Shown piece after piece: positions 1-6,393 of a stretch of DNA of 10,520 nt. The notes beneath the pieces were generated by a model. The model searched no databases, had not been told where the DNA came from, and saw only the letters and a program-made list of their open reading frames with translations. A program made the translations under genes and the position numbers. Every line of letters starts with the position of its first letter. The first letter of the stretch is position 1. The stretch comes from Deltaproteobacteria bacterium (GTDB lineage: Bacteria > Desulfobacterota > Syntrophia > Syntrophales > JAAYKM01): assembly GCA_019136935.1 (NCBI GenBank), contig JAGVTI010000042.1, positions 1 to 10,520 on the forward strand, written 5' to 3'.

Positions 1-50
1 ATTCCTGTCGCCGCGTTTCTCAGAATGACCTTCGGCCGGCGCCGCAGAAT

Positions 51-87
51 GCGCCATCGTGATCAAGCCTCTCCCGCGGGATGGCGC
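51..87. repeat. Intergenic inverted repeat 3' of rnhA
   Basis: GCGCCATC at 51-58 is matched exactly by its reverse complement GATGGCGC at 80-87, with a 21-nt spacer. It lies downstream of the rnhA stop codon on the minus strand. There is no clear T-tract on either side, so it is not a convincing intrinsic terminator. It is probably another small mobile palindrome or a 3'-end protecting hairpin. The rest of 1-96 contains nothing I can name. Confidence 0.35.
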
Positions 88-96
88 CGTAAAAAT

Positions 97-180
97 GTCA
101 TTTCGAAAAGCCAAGCGACGAGAAATCTTGATCGCATGGAACTGCTGAATTTGAAGATTTCTCCCTGCGGTCGAAATGAC
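97..180. repeat. Dispersed nested inverted repeat, copy A (84 bp)
   Basis: The outer arms GTCATTTCGA (97-106) and TCGAAATGAC (171-180) are perfect reverse complements. The inner arms GAGAAATCTT (120-129) and AAGATTTCTC (154-163) are also perfect reverse complements. The right half has the linker CCTGCGG between its arms, and the central loop is 24 nt. The same architecture recurs at 1335-1418 and 8821-8899, with a half copy near 2944-2969. It has no coding potential of its own. It behaves like a REP/MITE-class element that sits only between genes. Confidence 0.8.
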
Positions 181-227
181 CATGATTCATGGTTTCGAAG
201 AAAGGATAGAAACCTCAAACGACATGC

Positions 228-961
228 TCATCCAAGCAGACCGGGGGACAATTTGGTGCGGCCTTCGATGTAGGGACGATCTTCCCCCAGGTCGGCGCCG
301 TCCGCAGCACCCGTGGCCAGTTGGTCGCAGCGTTCGTTTTCCGGGTGCCCCGCATGTCCGCGGACCCAGATGAATTCCACACGATGGCGGTCGCACAACT
401 CGATAAGACGTGACCACAGGTCGGCGTTCTCGGCAGCCTCGGTTTTCGTCCGCATCCAGTTGCGGCTCCGCCATCTCCGGGCCCAGCCCTTGGTCACTCC
501 ATCGACGACGTAGCGCGAATCACTGTGGAGGATCACGTCGGAAGGCTGCTCCAGGCTTTCCAATCCGGCGATGCAGGCCATGAGTTCCATGCGGTTATTC
601 GTCGTCAGGCGGTACCCCGGAACAGTTCCGTCCGCTTTTTTCCATTGTCGATGATCGCTCAGTACCCCCCCGGACCGGGGTTTCCCCGGCAGCCGCCGTC
701 GGTATACATGTGGATCTTCCCCGCAGCAGGAACTTTCGTTTCGGATATCGCACCGGGCATGTCTGACACGGGAACCTGCGTAACGGTCGACATCTCGCGA
801 AGCCACCGTTCCGCCTCCTCCCGGGTGGCAAAGCCCTTGTAGCGGGCCCCCGCAAAACCCCGGATCTGAACCTCTGCCCCGCCCGCACCGAACCAGGCCG
901 TATAGATGCCGGGCCGGTAACCCCTGGCCACCGCGTAGAATTTTTTCGAATTTCCTGCCAA
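228..961 (-). pseudogene. rnhA: Ribonuclease HI with N-terminal hybrid-binding domain, frame interrupted
   Basis: RNase HI cleaves the RNA strand of RNA:DNA hybrids (R-loops, Okazaki primers) in the cytoplasm. I place the start at TTG 961-959 because GGAGG lies at 970-966; an upstream in-frame TTG at 1003 has no such site. Residues about 6-55 (KKFYAVARGYRPGIY, then GFAGARYKGF and TREEAE) are the caulimovirus-viroplasmin/hybrid-binding domain. A linker follows, then the catalytic domain begins with MYTDGGCRGNPGPGG; the first catalytic Asp is residue 88. The frame then hits TGA at 661-659. The rest of the domain is intact in the -1 frame down to TGA 230-228: TTNNRMELMA (Glu), LHSDSRYV (Asp), VRGHAGHPENERCDQLA (His, Asp). 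All the catalytic residues are therefore present but split by one frame break at a G7 run (671-665). This is either a pseudogene, a sequencing error, or a -1 recoding site. Identification as RNase HI is firm; functional status is open. Confidence 0.85.
659..671 (-). other. G7 slippery-like heptamer followed by in-frame stop in rnhA
   Basis: On the minus strand, frame 0 reads CCG GGG GGG TAC TGA. The last seven bases of the G run fit the X_XXY_YYZ pattern (G_GGG_GGG), and a -1 slip leads into GTA CTG AGC and the remaining catalytic domain. A CCGGGG/CCCCGG hairpin with a 3-nt loop lies just 5' of it (675-689). The same arrangement is what a homopolymer indel would produce. Confidence 0.45.
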
Positions 962-1134
962 ATTACCTCCCCTGACGCTCGCATCGATGAAACTGTGCCG
1001 CAATCCAGGTAAATGTCATCTCGGACAAATGCGGGAAATCCCGATACCCTGCAACGAAGGAGCCGAAACGACAGAGATGCTCACGGCGGCACAGCCTCGA
1101 ACATCCCGTATCCGTGTCCGAATTTTCACGACCA

Positions 1135-1162
1135 GTTATCTTGATCGAATCCTGTTTGTCAA
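1135..1162 (-). promoter_or_regulatory. Candidate sigma-70 promoter for rnhA
   Basis: Reading the minus strand, TTGACA (1162-1157) is followed by a 16-nt spacer and GATAAC (1140-1135), four of six matches to the -10 consensus. Transcription would start near 1128, giving a leader of about 165 nt before the TTG start at 961. The perfect -35 makes it plausible; the -10 is only fair. Confidence 0.4.
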
Positions 1163-1286
1163 TGAAAGAAAAAACGCGGCGAATTTAGCCACGGTCACGA
1201 GCCGGACGTCATTAATCGATTGCATATATGCTGCGAGACGATTAAAATGCAACGGATTGTTCCCGGAACGGAAAACACCTCTCTGG

Positions 1287-1316
1287 ATTCCGGGGCATGC
1301 TGCGCTTTCCTGGAAT
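1287..1316. repeat. Small REP-like hairpin next to copy B
   Basis: CTGGATTCCGG starts the unit and CCTGGAATGACA ends it, so ATTCC (1287-1291) pairs with GGAAT (1312-1316) across a 20-nt loop. Its outer right end GGAATGACA resembles the AAATGAC end of the larger repeat family. It lies 18 nt from copy B, which suggests a composite repeat cluster. Pairing is short, so confidence is modest. Confidence 0.3.
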
Positions 1317-1334
1317 GACAATGCAACGGAACTC

Positions 1335-1418
1335 GTCGTTTCGACCCCGGGGAGAAATCTTTATGTTGAGCATTTCCAAGCGATTAAGATTTTTCGCCGC
1401 CCCGCTCGTCGAAATGAC
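1335..1418. repeat. Dispersed nested inverted repeat, copy B (84 bp)
   Basis: The outer arms are GTCGTTTCGA (1335-1344) and TCGAAATGAC (1409-1418), with one G-T mismatch. The inner arms are GAGAAATCTT (1352-1361) and AAGATTTTTC (1386-1395), with one mismatch. Its total length of 84 bp is identical to copy A. It sits about 100 bp upstream of the bacterioferritin start, so it could affect that gene's leader if transcribed. Confidence 0.75.
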
Positions 1419-1515
1419 ATAATGCTTCAAAAACAAAATGTAGAATCAATGTACCCAGTTTAATTGTAGGCTCATTTAACCCTTTATCACCACAACGGAT
1501 CGAAGGAGGAGAACC

Positions 1516-2055
1516 ATGGTTCAGACAGCAAGGGAAAAACGGAAGCAGAAGGTGATCGAAGCATTGAACAAGGCCCGTTCCATGGAACTGCATGCCATTC
1601 ACCAGTACATGAACCAGCATTACAACCTGGACAATTCCGACTACGGAGACCTGGCCCTGAAAGTCAAGCTGATCGCCATCGACGAGATGCGCCACGCCGA
1701 AATGTTCGCCGAAAGGATCAAGGAACTGGACGGGGAACCGACCACGGACGCGGCGGCGAAAACGGATAAAGGACAGAAGGTGGACATCGTATTCTCTTTC
1801 GACGCAAAGCTGGAAGACGACACAATCGAGGCCTACAACCAGTTCCTGGCCATCTGCCGTGACAACGGCGACAGCATCAGTGCAAAACTGTTTGAAACCA
1901 TTATCGACGAGGAGCAGGCCCACTTCAATTACTTCGATAACGTCTCCGAACATATCCAGACTCTCGGCGCGGTCTACCTGGCCCAGATCGCCGGCACCCC
2001 CGCGGATACGGGAACGCCCGCCCGGGGGTTCATCGCCGCAGAAGGCGGTGCGTAA
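1516..2055 (+). CDS. bfr: Bacterioferritin (iron storage/ferroxidase)
   Basis: This 179-residue protein belongs to the bacterioferritin branch of the ferritin-like superfamily. Members form 24-subunit cytoplasmic cages that oxidise Fe(II) at a di-iron centre and store the mineral. The expected ligands are visible: Glu24 (MELHAIHQYM), Glu57 and His60 (DEMRHAEMFAERI), Glu105 (DDTIEAYNQ), and Glu133 with His136 (DEEQAHFNYF). Met58, between the second Glu and His, is at the place of the haem-ligating Met52 of E. coli Bfr, so haem binding is likely. Classical Bfr is about 158 residues; here an extra tail of about 20 residues follows the four-helix bundle (QIAGTPADTGTPARGF...). AAGGAGG at 1503-1509, 6 nt before the ATG, is a strong ribosome site. 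It appears to be a single-gene unit closed by the palindrome at 2069-2098. The family is firm; haem binding is inferred from one residue. Confidence 0.93.
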   Translation: MVQTAREKRKQKVIEALNKARSMELHAIHQYMNQHYNLDNSDYGDLALKVKLIAIDEMRHAEMFAERIKELDGEPTTDAAAKTDKGQKVDIVFSFDAKLEDDTIEAYNQFLAICRDNGDSISAKLFETIIDEEQAHFNYFDNVSEHIQTLGAVYLAQIAGTPADTGTPARGFIAAEGGA

Positions 2056-2068
2056 CAGTCGAAAACAG

Positions 2069-2098
2069 GACGGTTGCCGGACCGGTCCGGCAACCGTC
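2069..2098. terminator. Perfect 30-nt palindrome after bacterioferritin
   Basis: GACGGTTGCCGGACC (2069-2083) is followed at once by its exact reverse complement (2084-2098). As RNA it folds into a GC-rich stem of at least 13 bp with a tiny loop, 14 nt after the bfr stop and 19 nt before the hydrolase start. It has no T-tract, so it may be a pausing or 3'-stabilising hairpin, or a Rho-type end, rather than a classical intrinsic terminator. Because it also covers the hydrolase leader, it may separate expression of the two genes. Confidence 0.5.
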
Positions 2099-2117
2099 AA
2101 GCCTGAATCGAATCCTG

Positions 2118-2924
2118 ATGCCTTTCCTGCAAGCCAACGACATCGTCCTGCACTATGAAGCAACAGGCTCCGGAGAGCCGCTTTTGTTCATCCACGGTCT
2201 GGGGTCCAGCGGCCGGGACTGGCAGCCGCAGATCGACTTTTTCTCCCGCAATTACCGGGTCATCGTCTTCGACATCCGCGGACATGGCCATTCCAGCCAT
2301 CCCCCCGGCCCCTACAGCATGAAACTGTTCGCCGCCGACACGGCCGCACTGATCCAGGTGCTGTCTGCCGCACCCGTCCATGTCGTGGGACTGTCCCTGG
2401 GAGGAATGATCGCCTTCCAACTGGCAGTCGATCATCCGCAGCTCTTGAAAAGCATGGTCATCGTGAACGCCAGCCCGGAATTCGTCCCCCGAACTTTCAA
2501 GGAATACCGCATCGCGTTTCTGCACTTTGCCGTGGTACATTTTTTCGGCATGTGCAAGATGGGGAAAATTCTTGCCCGTCAACTCTTCCCGAAGACGGAA
2601 CACGCCGCAATCCGGGAAACCTTTGTCGAAAGGTGGGCTGAAAATGACCGGAAAGCATACGAGCAGTCCATGCGGGCCATCCTGGGCTGGAGCGTGGCAA
2701 ACCGGATCGAACGCATCCAAATACCGACCCTGGTCGTCGCCTCCGATCACGATTACACCCCCGTTTCCCTCAAGGAGGCTTTCGTCGCCAGGATGCCCCG
2801 GGCGGAGTTGGCCGTGATCGCAGACGCCCACCACGCAGTACCTGTCGAGCGTCAGGAAGAATTCAACGCCGCCGTCACGCCTTTTCTGGAACAGGTTAGT
2901 GAGGGGTCAAATCTTTCATCTTGA
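2118..2924 (+). CDS. Alpha/beta-fold hydrolase
   Basis: This 268-residue protein has the alpha/beta hydrolase fold (Abhydrolase_1 type) and is probably a cytoplasmic esterase or lactonase-like enzyme; the substrate cannot be read from sequence. The HGLGSSG oxyanion loop is near residue 26. The nucleophile elbow GLSLGG has Ser93. The acid is most likely Asp212 in ASDHDYTP, and the catalytic His is His239 in DAHHAVPVER. There is no signal peptide. The N-terminus MPFLQANDIVLHYEATG is typical for the family, which supports this ATG even though no clear ribosome site precedes it. That gap and the palindrome just upstream suggest weak or coupled translation. The final residues (about 261-268, SEGSNLSS) and the stop TGA lie inside a repeat-like motif starting at about 2901, so the native C-terminus may have been replaced. 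Fold assignment is firm; the role is unknown. Confidence 0.9.
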   Translation: MPFLQANDIVLHYEATGSGEPLLFIHGLGSSGRDWQPQIDFFSRNYRVIVFDIRGHGHSSHPPGPYSMKLFAADTAALIQVLSAAPVHVVGLSLGGMIAFQLAVDHPQLLKSMVIVNASPEFVPRTFKEYRIAFLHFAVVHFFGMCKMGKILARQLFPKTEHAAIRETFVERWAENDRKAYEQSMRAILGWSVANRIERIQIPTLVVASDHDYTPVSLKEAFVARMPRAELAVIADAHHAVPVERQEEFNAAVTPFLEQVSEGSNLSS

Positions 2925-2969
2925 CAATTGGGGCGGAGTTTCCCGATTTCTTCGCACGGCCGAAATGAC
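2901..2969. repeat. Repeat debris: GGGGTCAA/TTGAC motif plus half copy D
   Basis: GGGGTCAA (2903-2910) and TTGAC (2921-2925) include the inverted pair GTCAA/TTGAC with a 10-nt loop. This is followed by GATTTCTTC (2945-2953) and CCGAAATGAC (2960-2969), which match the right half (inner arm, GC linker, outer arm) of the 84-bp repeat family. No left half is visible, so this copy is truncated or was joined to another repeat. The first part overlaps the last codons of the hydrolase. Confidence 0.5.
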
Positions 2970-3256
2970 AAACAGGCCCCCGGGAACGACAAGCGCACCC
3001 GTGCGGTACAGCTTGCCGGGAGGGGGAGGGAATTTTTGGCTTTTTGCGGAGCCGTCGGACTTGCCCAGCGTAAGTGTGACAAGTGCCATGCCTGGAAGAA
3101 TTTTTTCTTGACAAAGATCCCGCAGCCGGTCATGGATAATCGATCGTACTTAGTCCGCCGGTATCGCGGATATCTCAATCAATATATGCCGCACACTTGA
3201 CACCTTACACCAGGTCGGCCAGTGCGGCGTAAAATTTCTTACGGGGGGATAGTCAT
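2925..3256. other. Intergenic region between hydrolase and retropepsin gene
   Basis: It holds the repeat remnant to 2969, a terminator-like structure (2977-3037), and then about 200 bp in which I see no gene. A TTGACA occurs at about 3109, but the nearest GATAAT-like box is about 21 nt away, too far for a good sigma-70 promoter. A 90-codon open frame across the region has no ribosome site and reads through the repeats, so I do not call it. Confidence 0.5.
2977..3037 (+). terminator. Candidate branched terminator downstream of hydrolase
   Basis: Nested pairings are visible: CCCCCGG (2977-2983) with the GC-rich segment starting CCGGG (3016-3020), CAAGC (2990-2994) with GCTTG (3011-3015), and GCAC (2995-2998) with GTGC (3001-3004). 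The structure is followed by TTTTT at 3033-3037. This fits an intrinsic terminator for the hydrolase transcript, although the purine-rich gap between stem and T-run is longer than ideal. Confidence 0.35.
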
Positions 3257-3868
3257 ATGGTTTCCGGCAGATCGGCATTTACACCCTTTGTTGTGCTGTT
3301 ATGGGCTTCCTTCTTTTTTCTCTGCCAACCGGCCGCCTCGATGGGAGGAGACCTCTACCGATGGGTCGATGAAGACGGCGTGTCCCATTACTCGGATGCC
3401 CCTCCTGTCACGCCTCCCCAAAAGGGGAAAACCATACAGGTCAAAACCCTGCGCCAGCCTTCCTCCGCCACGAACACCTCCCAGGAATTCATCATCCCCT
3501 TCGAATCCATTGGTCAGGGTATGCTGGTCGATGTCATGATCAACAATTACATCCCTGCCAAGATGCTCGTCGATACGGGTGCGTCGGCCATAAAAATCAA
3601 CGCGGCTCTCCTGAAAAGACTCAACCAGGATCTTCCGGATGATCGGCGAAAGGGAAAGGTCATCACGGCGGCCGGTATGGCTAACGCAGAAGAATTGTTC
3701 ATCGAAAAAATTGACGTCGGCGGAGCCGTTAAGGAAAATGTCCGAGCGTTTTTCATGCATGAAGCCTATGACAACGCCTATTTCGACGGACTCCTCGGCA
3801 TGAGTTTCCTGTCCGATTTCAAAATGACCGTCGATTACAAAAACAACCAGATTCACCTGAAGCGATAA
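3257..3868 (+). CDS. Secreted DUF4124 - retropepsin-like aspartic protease
   Basis: This 203-residue exported protein has an N-terminal hydrophobic signal sequence (residues 8-27, cleavage near PAAS) and a DUF4124 segment (DLYRWVDEDGVSHYSDAPP, about 32-50). A short linker follows, then a retropepsin-like (clan AA, single-domain) aspartic protease domain from about 77 to 203. The catalytic motif is MLVDTGASAIKI with Asp106-Thr-Gly, and the C-terminal hydrophobic motif is GLLGMSFLSDF (about 178-188). Such one-domain proteases work as dimers, so the single DTG is expected. The likely location is the periplasm. GGGGGGA about 8 nt before the ATG is a usable ribosome site. Neighbouring genes give no substrate. 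Residue Cys23 lies in FFLCQP, which is a poor lipobox, so I favour a soluble periplasmic form. Domain calls are firm; proteolytic activity is inferred from the intact motif. Confidence 0.88.
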   Translation: MVSGRSAFTPFVVLLWASFFFLCQPAASMGGDLYRWVDEDGVSHYSDAPPVTPPQKGKTIQVKTLRQPSSATNTSQEFIIPFESIGQGMLVDVMINNYIPAKMLVDTGASAIKINAALLKRLNQDLPDDRRKGKVITAAGMANAEELFIEKIDVGGAVKENVRAFFMHEAYDNAYFDGLLGMSFLSDFKMTVDYKNNQIHLKR

Positions 3869-3953
3869 GCGGAAGGAGGATCCCATTTTTTTCTTGCCGA
3901 TGGATTTTCCCGCCGTGACGGTCAGGATGGTACAGGCCGCTTTCTTTTTTTTA

Positions 3954-3982
3954 TTGACACAAGCCCGTTCATAAACCATCAT
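3954..3982 (+). promoter_or_regulatory. Candidate promoter for the ThDP enzyme gene
   Basis: TTGACA (3954-3959) is followed after 17 nt by CATCAT (3977-3982), four of six matches to the -10 consensus. It lies directly upstream of the GGAGG ribosome site and the ATG at 4011. The leader would be about 20 nt. A T-rich run at 3941-3952 just before it could mark the end of the upstream transcript. Confidence 0.35.
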
Positions 3983-4010
3983 CAACGCATCTCTCCTGGA
4001 GGAACCCATC

Positions 4011-5561
4011 ATGAACGGTGCACAAGCCCTGCTCAATACCGCGGTGGAAGCAGGCATCGAGGTCTGCTTCGCCAACGCCGGGACGACGGAAATGTCCATC
4101 GTCACCGCCTTCGATTCCACCCCCCGGATCAAGCCCATCCTCGGCCTGTTCGAAGGCGTCTGCACGGGCGCGGCGGACGGCTACGGGCGGATGAAGGAAA
4201 AGCCGGCCCTGACGCTGATGCACCTGGGGCCGGGAACGGCCAACGGCGTCGCCAACCTGCACAACGCCCGGCGGGCCCGCAGCCCCTTGTTCATGGTGAT
4301 CGGGGAACACGCCTCTTGGCACATCAAGGCCGATCCCCTGCTGAACATGGATATTGCGGGACTGTGCTCAACCTTTTCCGGATGGCAGCGGACGTCCGCC
4401 TCGGTCGCCTCAATCCCGGCCGACACCGCCGACGGCATCGCCGCCTGCCGCTACGGCCTGGTGGCAAGCCTGATCGTCCCCAGCGACTACCTCTGGACGG
4501 AATATCAGGGCGTGCCGGCCACGATACCCTCCTTTTCTCTCGACCCCATCAATCAAGGGCAGGTCGAAGCGGCGGCCGAAGTCCTCCGCTCCGGAAAGAA
4601 GACGGCCCTCATCATGAACGGAAGAGCCCTGCTTGGCCGGGGCCTTGCGGCCGTGGCACGGATCCGCGCCAAAACCGGCTGCGACCTTTTCAGCGTCACC
4701 TTTCCCTCCCGCATCGAACGGGGTGCAGGTCTGGTTCCGGTCACCCGTATCCCCTATTTTCCGGATCACGCCAGGGCGCTTCTAGCACCCTACGAGGCAG
4801 CCCTTTTCGCCGGCACGGATGAACCGGCCACGTTTTTCGGCTACGAGGGTCAACCCAGTTATTTCATGGGACCGGAGGTAAAACGGCTTCGCCTCGACGG
4901 CGACCGGCAGAACACCGAATCGGCCCTGGAAGCCCTGGCCGATATGCTGGGCGCTCCCTCTTCGGGAGCATCCCTGGAGAAAGTTTCAGCCCCTTACCGC
5001 CGCCCGAAGCTTCCGACGGGAAAGCTGACTCCGGAGAAGGTGTGCCTGGCCATAGCGGCCCTGCAGCCGGAAAACGCAATCGTCATCGACGAAGGGCTCA
5101 CCTCGACCACGGCCTATTCAGCCCTGGACGCTACCGTCGCGCCCCACAGCCTGCTTTACCTGACGGGAGGCGCCATCGGGCAGGGCATGCCCGTCGCGAC
5201 CGGAGCGGCCGTCGCCTGTCCGGAGCGGCCGGTCATCAACATCCAGGCCGACGGCTCCGGCATGTACACACTCCAATCCCTGTGGACGCAGGCCAGGGAA
5301 GGACTCAACGTCAAGACCCTCCTCTGTGCCAACCGCAGTTACAACATCATCCGGCTGGAACTTGACCGGGCGGGTTATACCGAACCGGGAACGAGTTCCC
5401 TGTCCCTGATCGACCTCGGCAATCCGAACCTCGACTGGGTCAGTCTAGCGAAGGGAATGGGCGTGCCGGGCGTATCGGTCGAGACGTCGGAAGACCTCGT
5501 CCGGGAGCTGAAAATCGCCTTGGCCGAACCGGGCCCCCGCCTGATCGAGATGGTGCTGTAG
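4011..5561 (+). CDS. ThDP-dependent enzyme, acetolactate synthase large-subunit-like
   Basis: This 516-residue cytoplasmic enzyme is of the ThDP-dependent pyruvate oxidase/acetolactate synthase/benzoylformate decarboxylase superfamily. It has the usual order of Pyr domain (about 1-170), central domain (about 185-330) and PP domain (about 345-516). Glu48 in LGLFEGVCTGAADGYGRM is the conserved Glu that activates the cofactor. The ThDP/Mg motif is ADGS (413-416) with Asn441 in ANRSYN; most relatives have GDG, so the first Gly is Ala here. It is shorter than catabolic or anabolic IlvB proteins (usually about 550-600 residues), and no regulatory small subunit (ilvH/ilvN) or branched-chain gene lies nearby. 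A role in isoleucine/valine synthesis is therefore doubtful. A decarboxylase or carboligase of unknown 2-keto acid is more likely. GGAGG about 8 nt before the ATG supports the start. The gene ends 60 bp before the DUF2889 gene; co-transcription is possible but not shown. Confidence 0.88.
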   Translation: MNGAQALLNTAVEAGIEVCFANAGTTEMSIVTAFDSTPRIKPILGLFEGVCTGAADGYGRMKEKPALTLMHLGPGTANGVANLHNARRARSPLFMVIGEHASWHIKADPLLNMDIAGLCSTFSGWQRTSASVASIPADTADGIAACRYGLVASLIVPSDYLWTEYQGVPATIPSFSLDPINQGQVEAAAEVLRSGKKTALIMNGRALLGRGLAAVARIRAKTGCDLFSVTFPSRIERGAGLVPVTRIPYFPDHARALLAPYEAALFAGTDEPATFFGYEGQPSYFMGPEVKRLRLDGDRQNTESALEALADMLGAPSSGASLEKVSAPYRRPKLPTGKLTPEKVCLAIAALQPENAIVIDEGLTSTTAYSALDATVAPHSLLYLTGGAIGQGMPVATGAAVACPERPVINIQADGSGMYTLQSLWTQAREGLNVKTLLCANRSYNIIRLELDRAGYTEPGTSSLSLIDLGNPNLDWVSLAKGMGVPGVSVETSEDLVRELKIALAEPGPRLIEMVL

Positions 5562-5621
5562 AGGGGGAGAAAAACAGGCATCCCGGGTCTGCCGAAACAT
5601 TTTCAGGAGAATCAAAACGAA

Positions 5622-6179
5622 ATGCAACCTATTTGGAAATCAAAAGGAAAACAGTTACATACACGAAAGATAGAGGTATCGACATACGATTATGATGGAC
5701 AAAGAATCATTGTGGAAGGTCTCCTCAGGGATGACCGTTTTCAGGAATCTTATCCGATAACCGGCGGAATATTTCCGAGCGGTGTCATCCATTACATGAC
5801 GATACGATTGCTGGTTAACTGTTCCAATCTTTTGATTGAGGATGTCGATGTCGACCTGATCTCCGTTCCCATGGACGTGTGCCGGGAAGCGGTTGACTGC
5901 CTCGCCCCCATCAAAGGCCTGACCGTTACCAAGGGTTTTACGTCAAAAGTAAAAAAAATGGTCGGCGGCAATAAGGGCTGCACACACCTGATGGAGCTTC
6001 TTCTCGCAATGGCCCCGGCCATCTTTCAGGGATTCGATGCACACGAATCACAAAAACCATCGGCTTTCGATTCCGACCAGGCAAAAGCGATGCTTCAATT
6101 TCTGGTCAATACATGCCGCGGCTGGCGCGAGGATGGACCTTTTCTTGAAATGTTCGAAAAGAAGCTGAATCCGAAATAG
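5622..6179 (+). CDS. DUF2889 domain protein
   Basis: This 185-residue protein matches DUF2889 by its pattern: LHTRKIEVSTYDYDG near the N-terminus, a central MTIRLLVNCSNLLIEDVDV stretch, and the C-terminal signature GNKGCTHLMELLLAMAP (about 115-131). The family has no known function. I see no signal peptide, membrane segment or coiled coil. AGGAG precedes the ATG by about 11 nt, a slightly long spacing. The gene lies 60 bp after the ThDP enzyme on the same strand. Its codons look more AT-rich than those of the ThDP gene (many AAA, ATA, TAT near the 5' end), which may point to a separate history or lower expression. Family call is good; function unknown. Confidence 0.85.
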   Translation: MQPIWKSKGKQLHTRKIEVSTYDYDGQRIIVEGLLRDDRFQESYPITGGIFPSGVIHYMTIRLLVNCSNLLIEDVDVDLISVPMDVCREAVDCLAPIKGLTVTKGFTSKVKKMVGGNKGCTHLMELLLAMAPAIFQGFDAHESQKPSAFDSDQAKAMLQFLVNTCRGWREDGPFLEMFEKKLNPK

Positions 6180-6393
6180 GCTCAAATCGGCTGCAATCGC
6201 CGTTTGCATCCTGTTCAACGCGCTCCCTTCTTCACCGCGATCGCTTTTATTCCTTCGGCCATTGAATCGATCCGTCTCCGAGTCCGGCATGACGTTTTGA
6301 GTATTTGCTTGCCGATGTAATCATGCAAAATTGTCAGTTTTGCACTGATAAAGATTCGGCAATCTTTACGTGTCGCATTCACATGTTCTTTGT

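Larger units (their letters stand above)
962..1515. other. Intergenic region between rnhA and bacterioferritin
   Basis: This stretch separates two divergent genes and holds no convincing coding sequence; the open frames across it lack ribosome sites and run through repeats. It contains a candidate rnhA promoter (1135-1162), a small ATTCC/GGAAT hairpin unit (1287-1316), and repeat copy B (1335-1418). From 1419 to 1500 it is AT-rich leader DNA for the bacterioferritin gene. I could not find a well-spaced -35/-10 pair there. Confidence 0.6.

Noticed and set aside
1384..2163. A 259-codon open frame antisense to bacterioferritin
   Set aside because: It mirrors the GC-rich codons of bfr, runs through repeat copy B, and has no ribosome site or recognisable domain. 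bfr itself is certain.
3109..3136. TTGACA with a GATAAT-like box upstream of the retropepsin gene
   Set aside because: The spacing is about 20-21 nt, too long for a normal sigma-70 promoter.
2928..3200. A 90-codon open frame containing CDKCH, a CxxCH c-type haem motif
   Set aside because: There is one motif only, no signal peptide and no ribosome site, and the frame begins in repeat DNA and crosses a terminator-like structure. The motif is most likely chance.
3299..4165. A 288-codon minus-strand open frame across the retropepsin gene and the start of the ThDP gene
   Set aside because: Both plus-strand genes have clear domains. The antisense product has none and is low-complexity in character.
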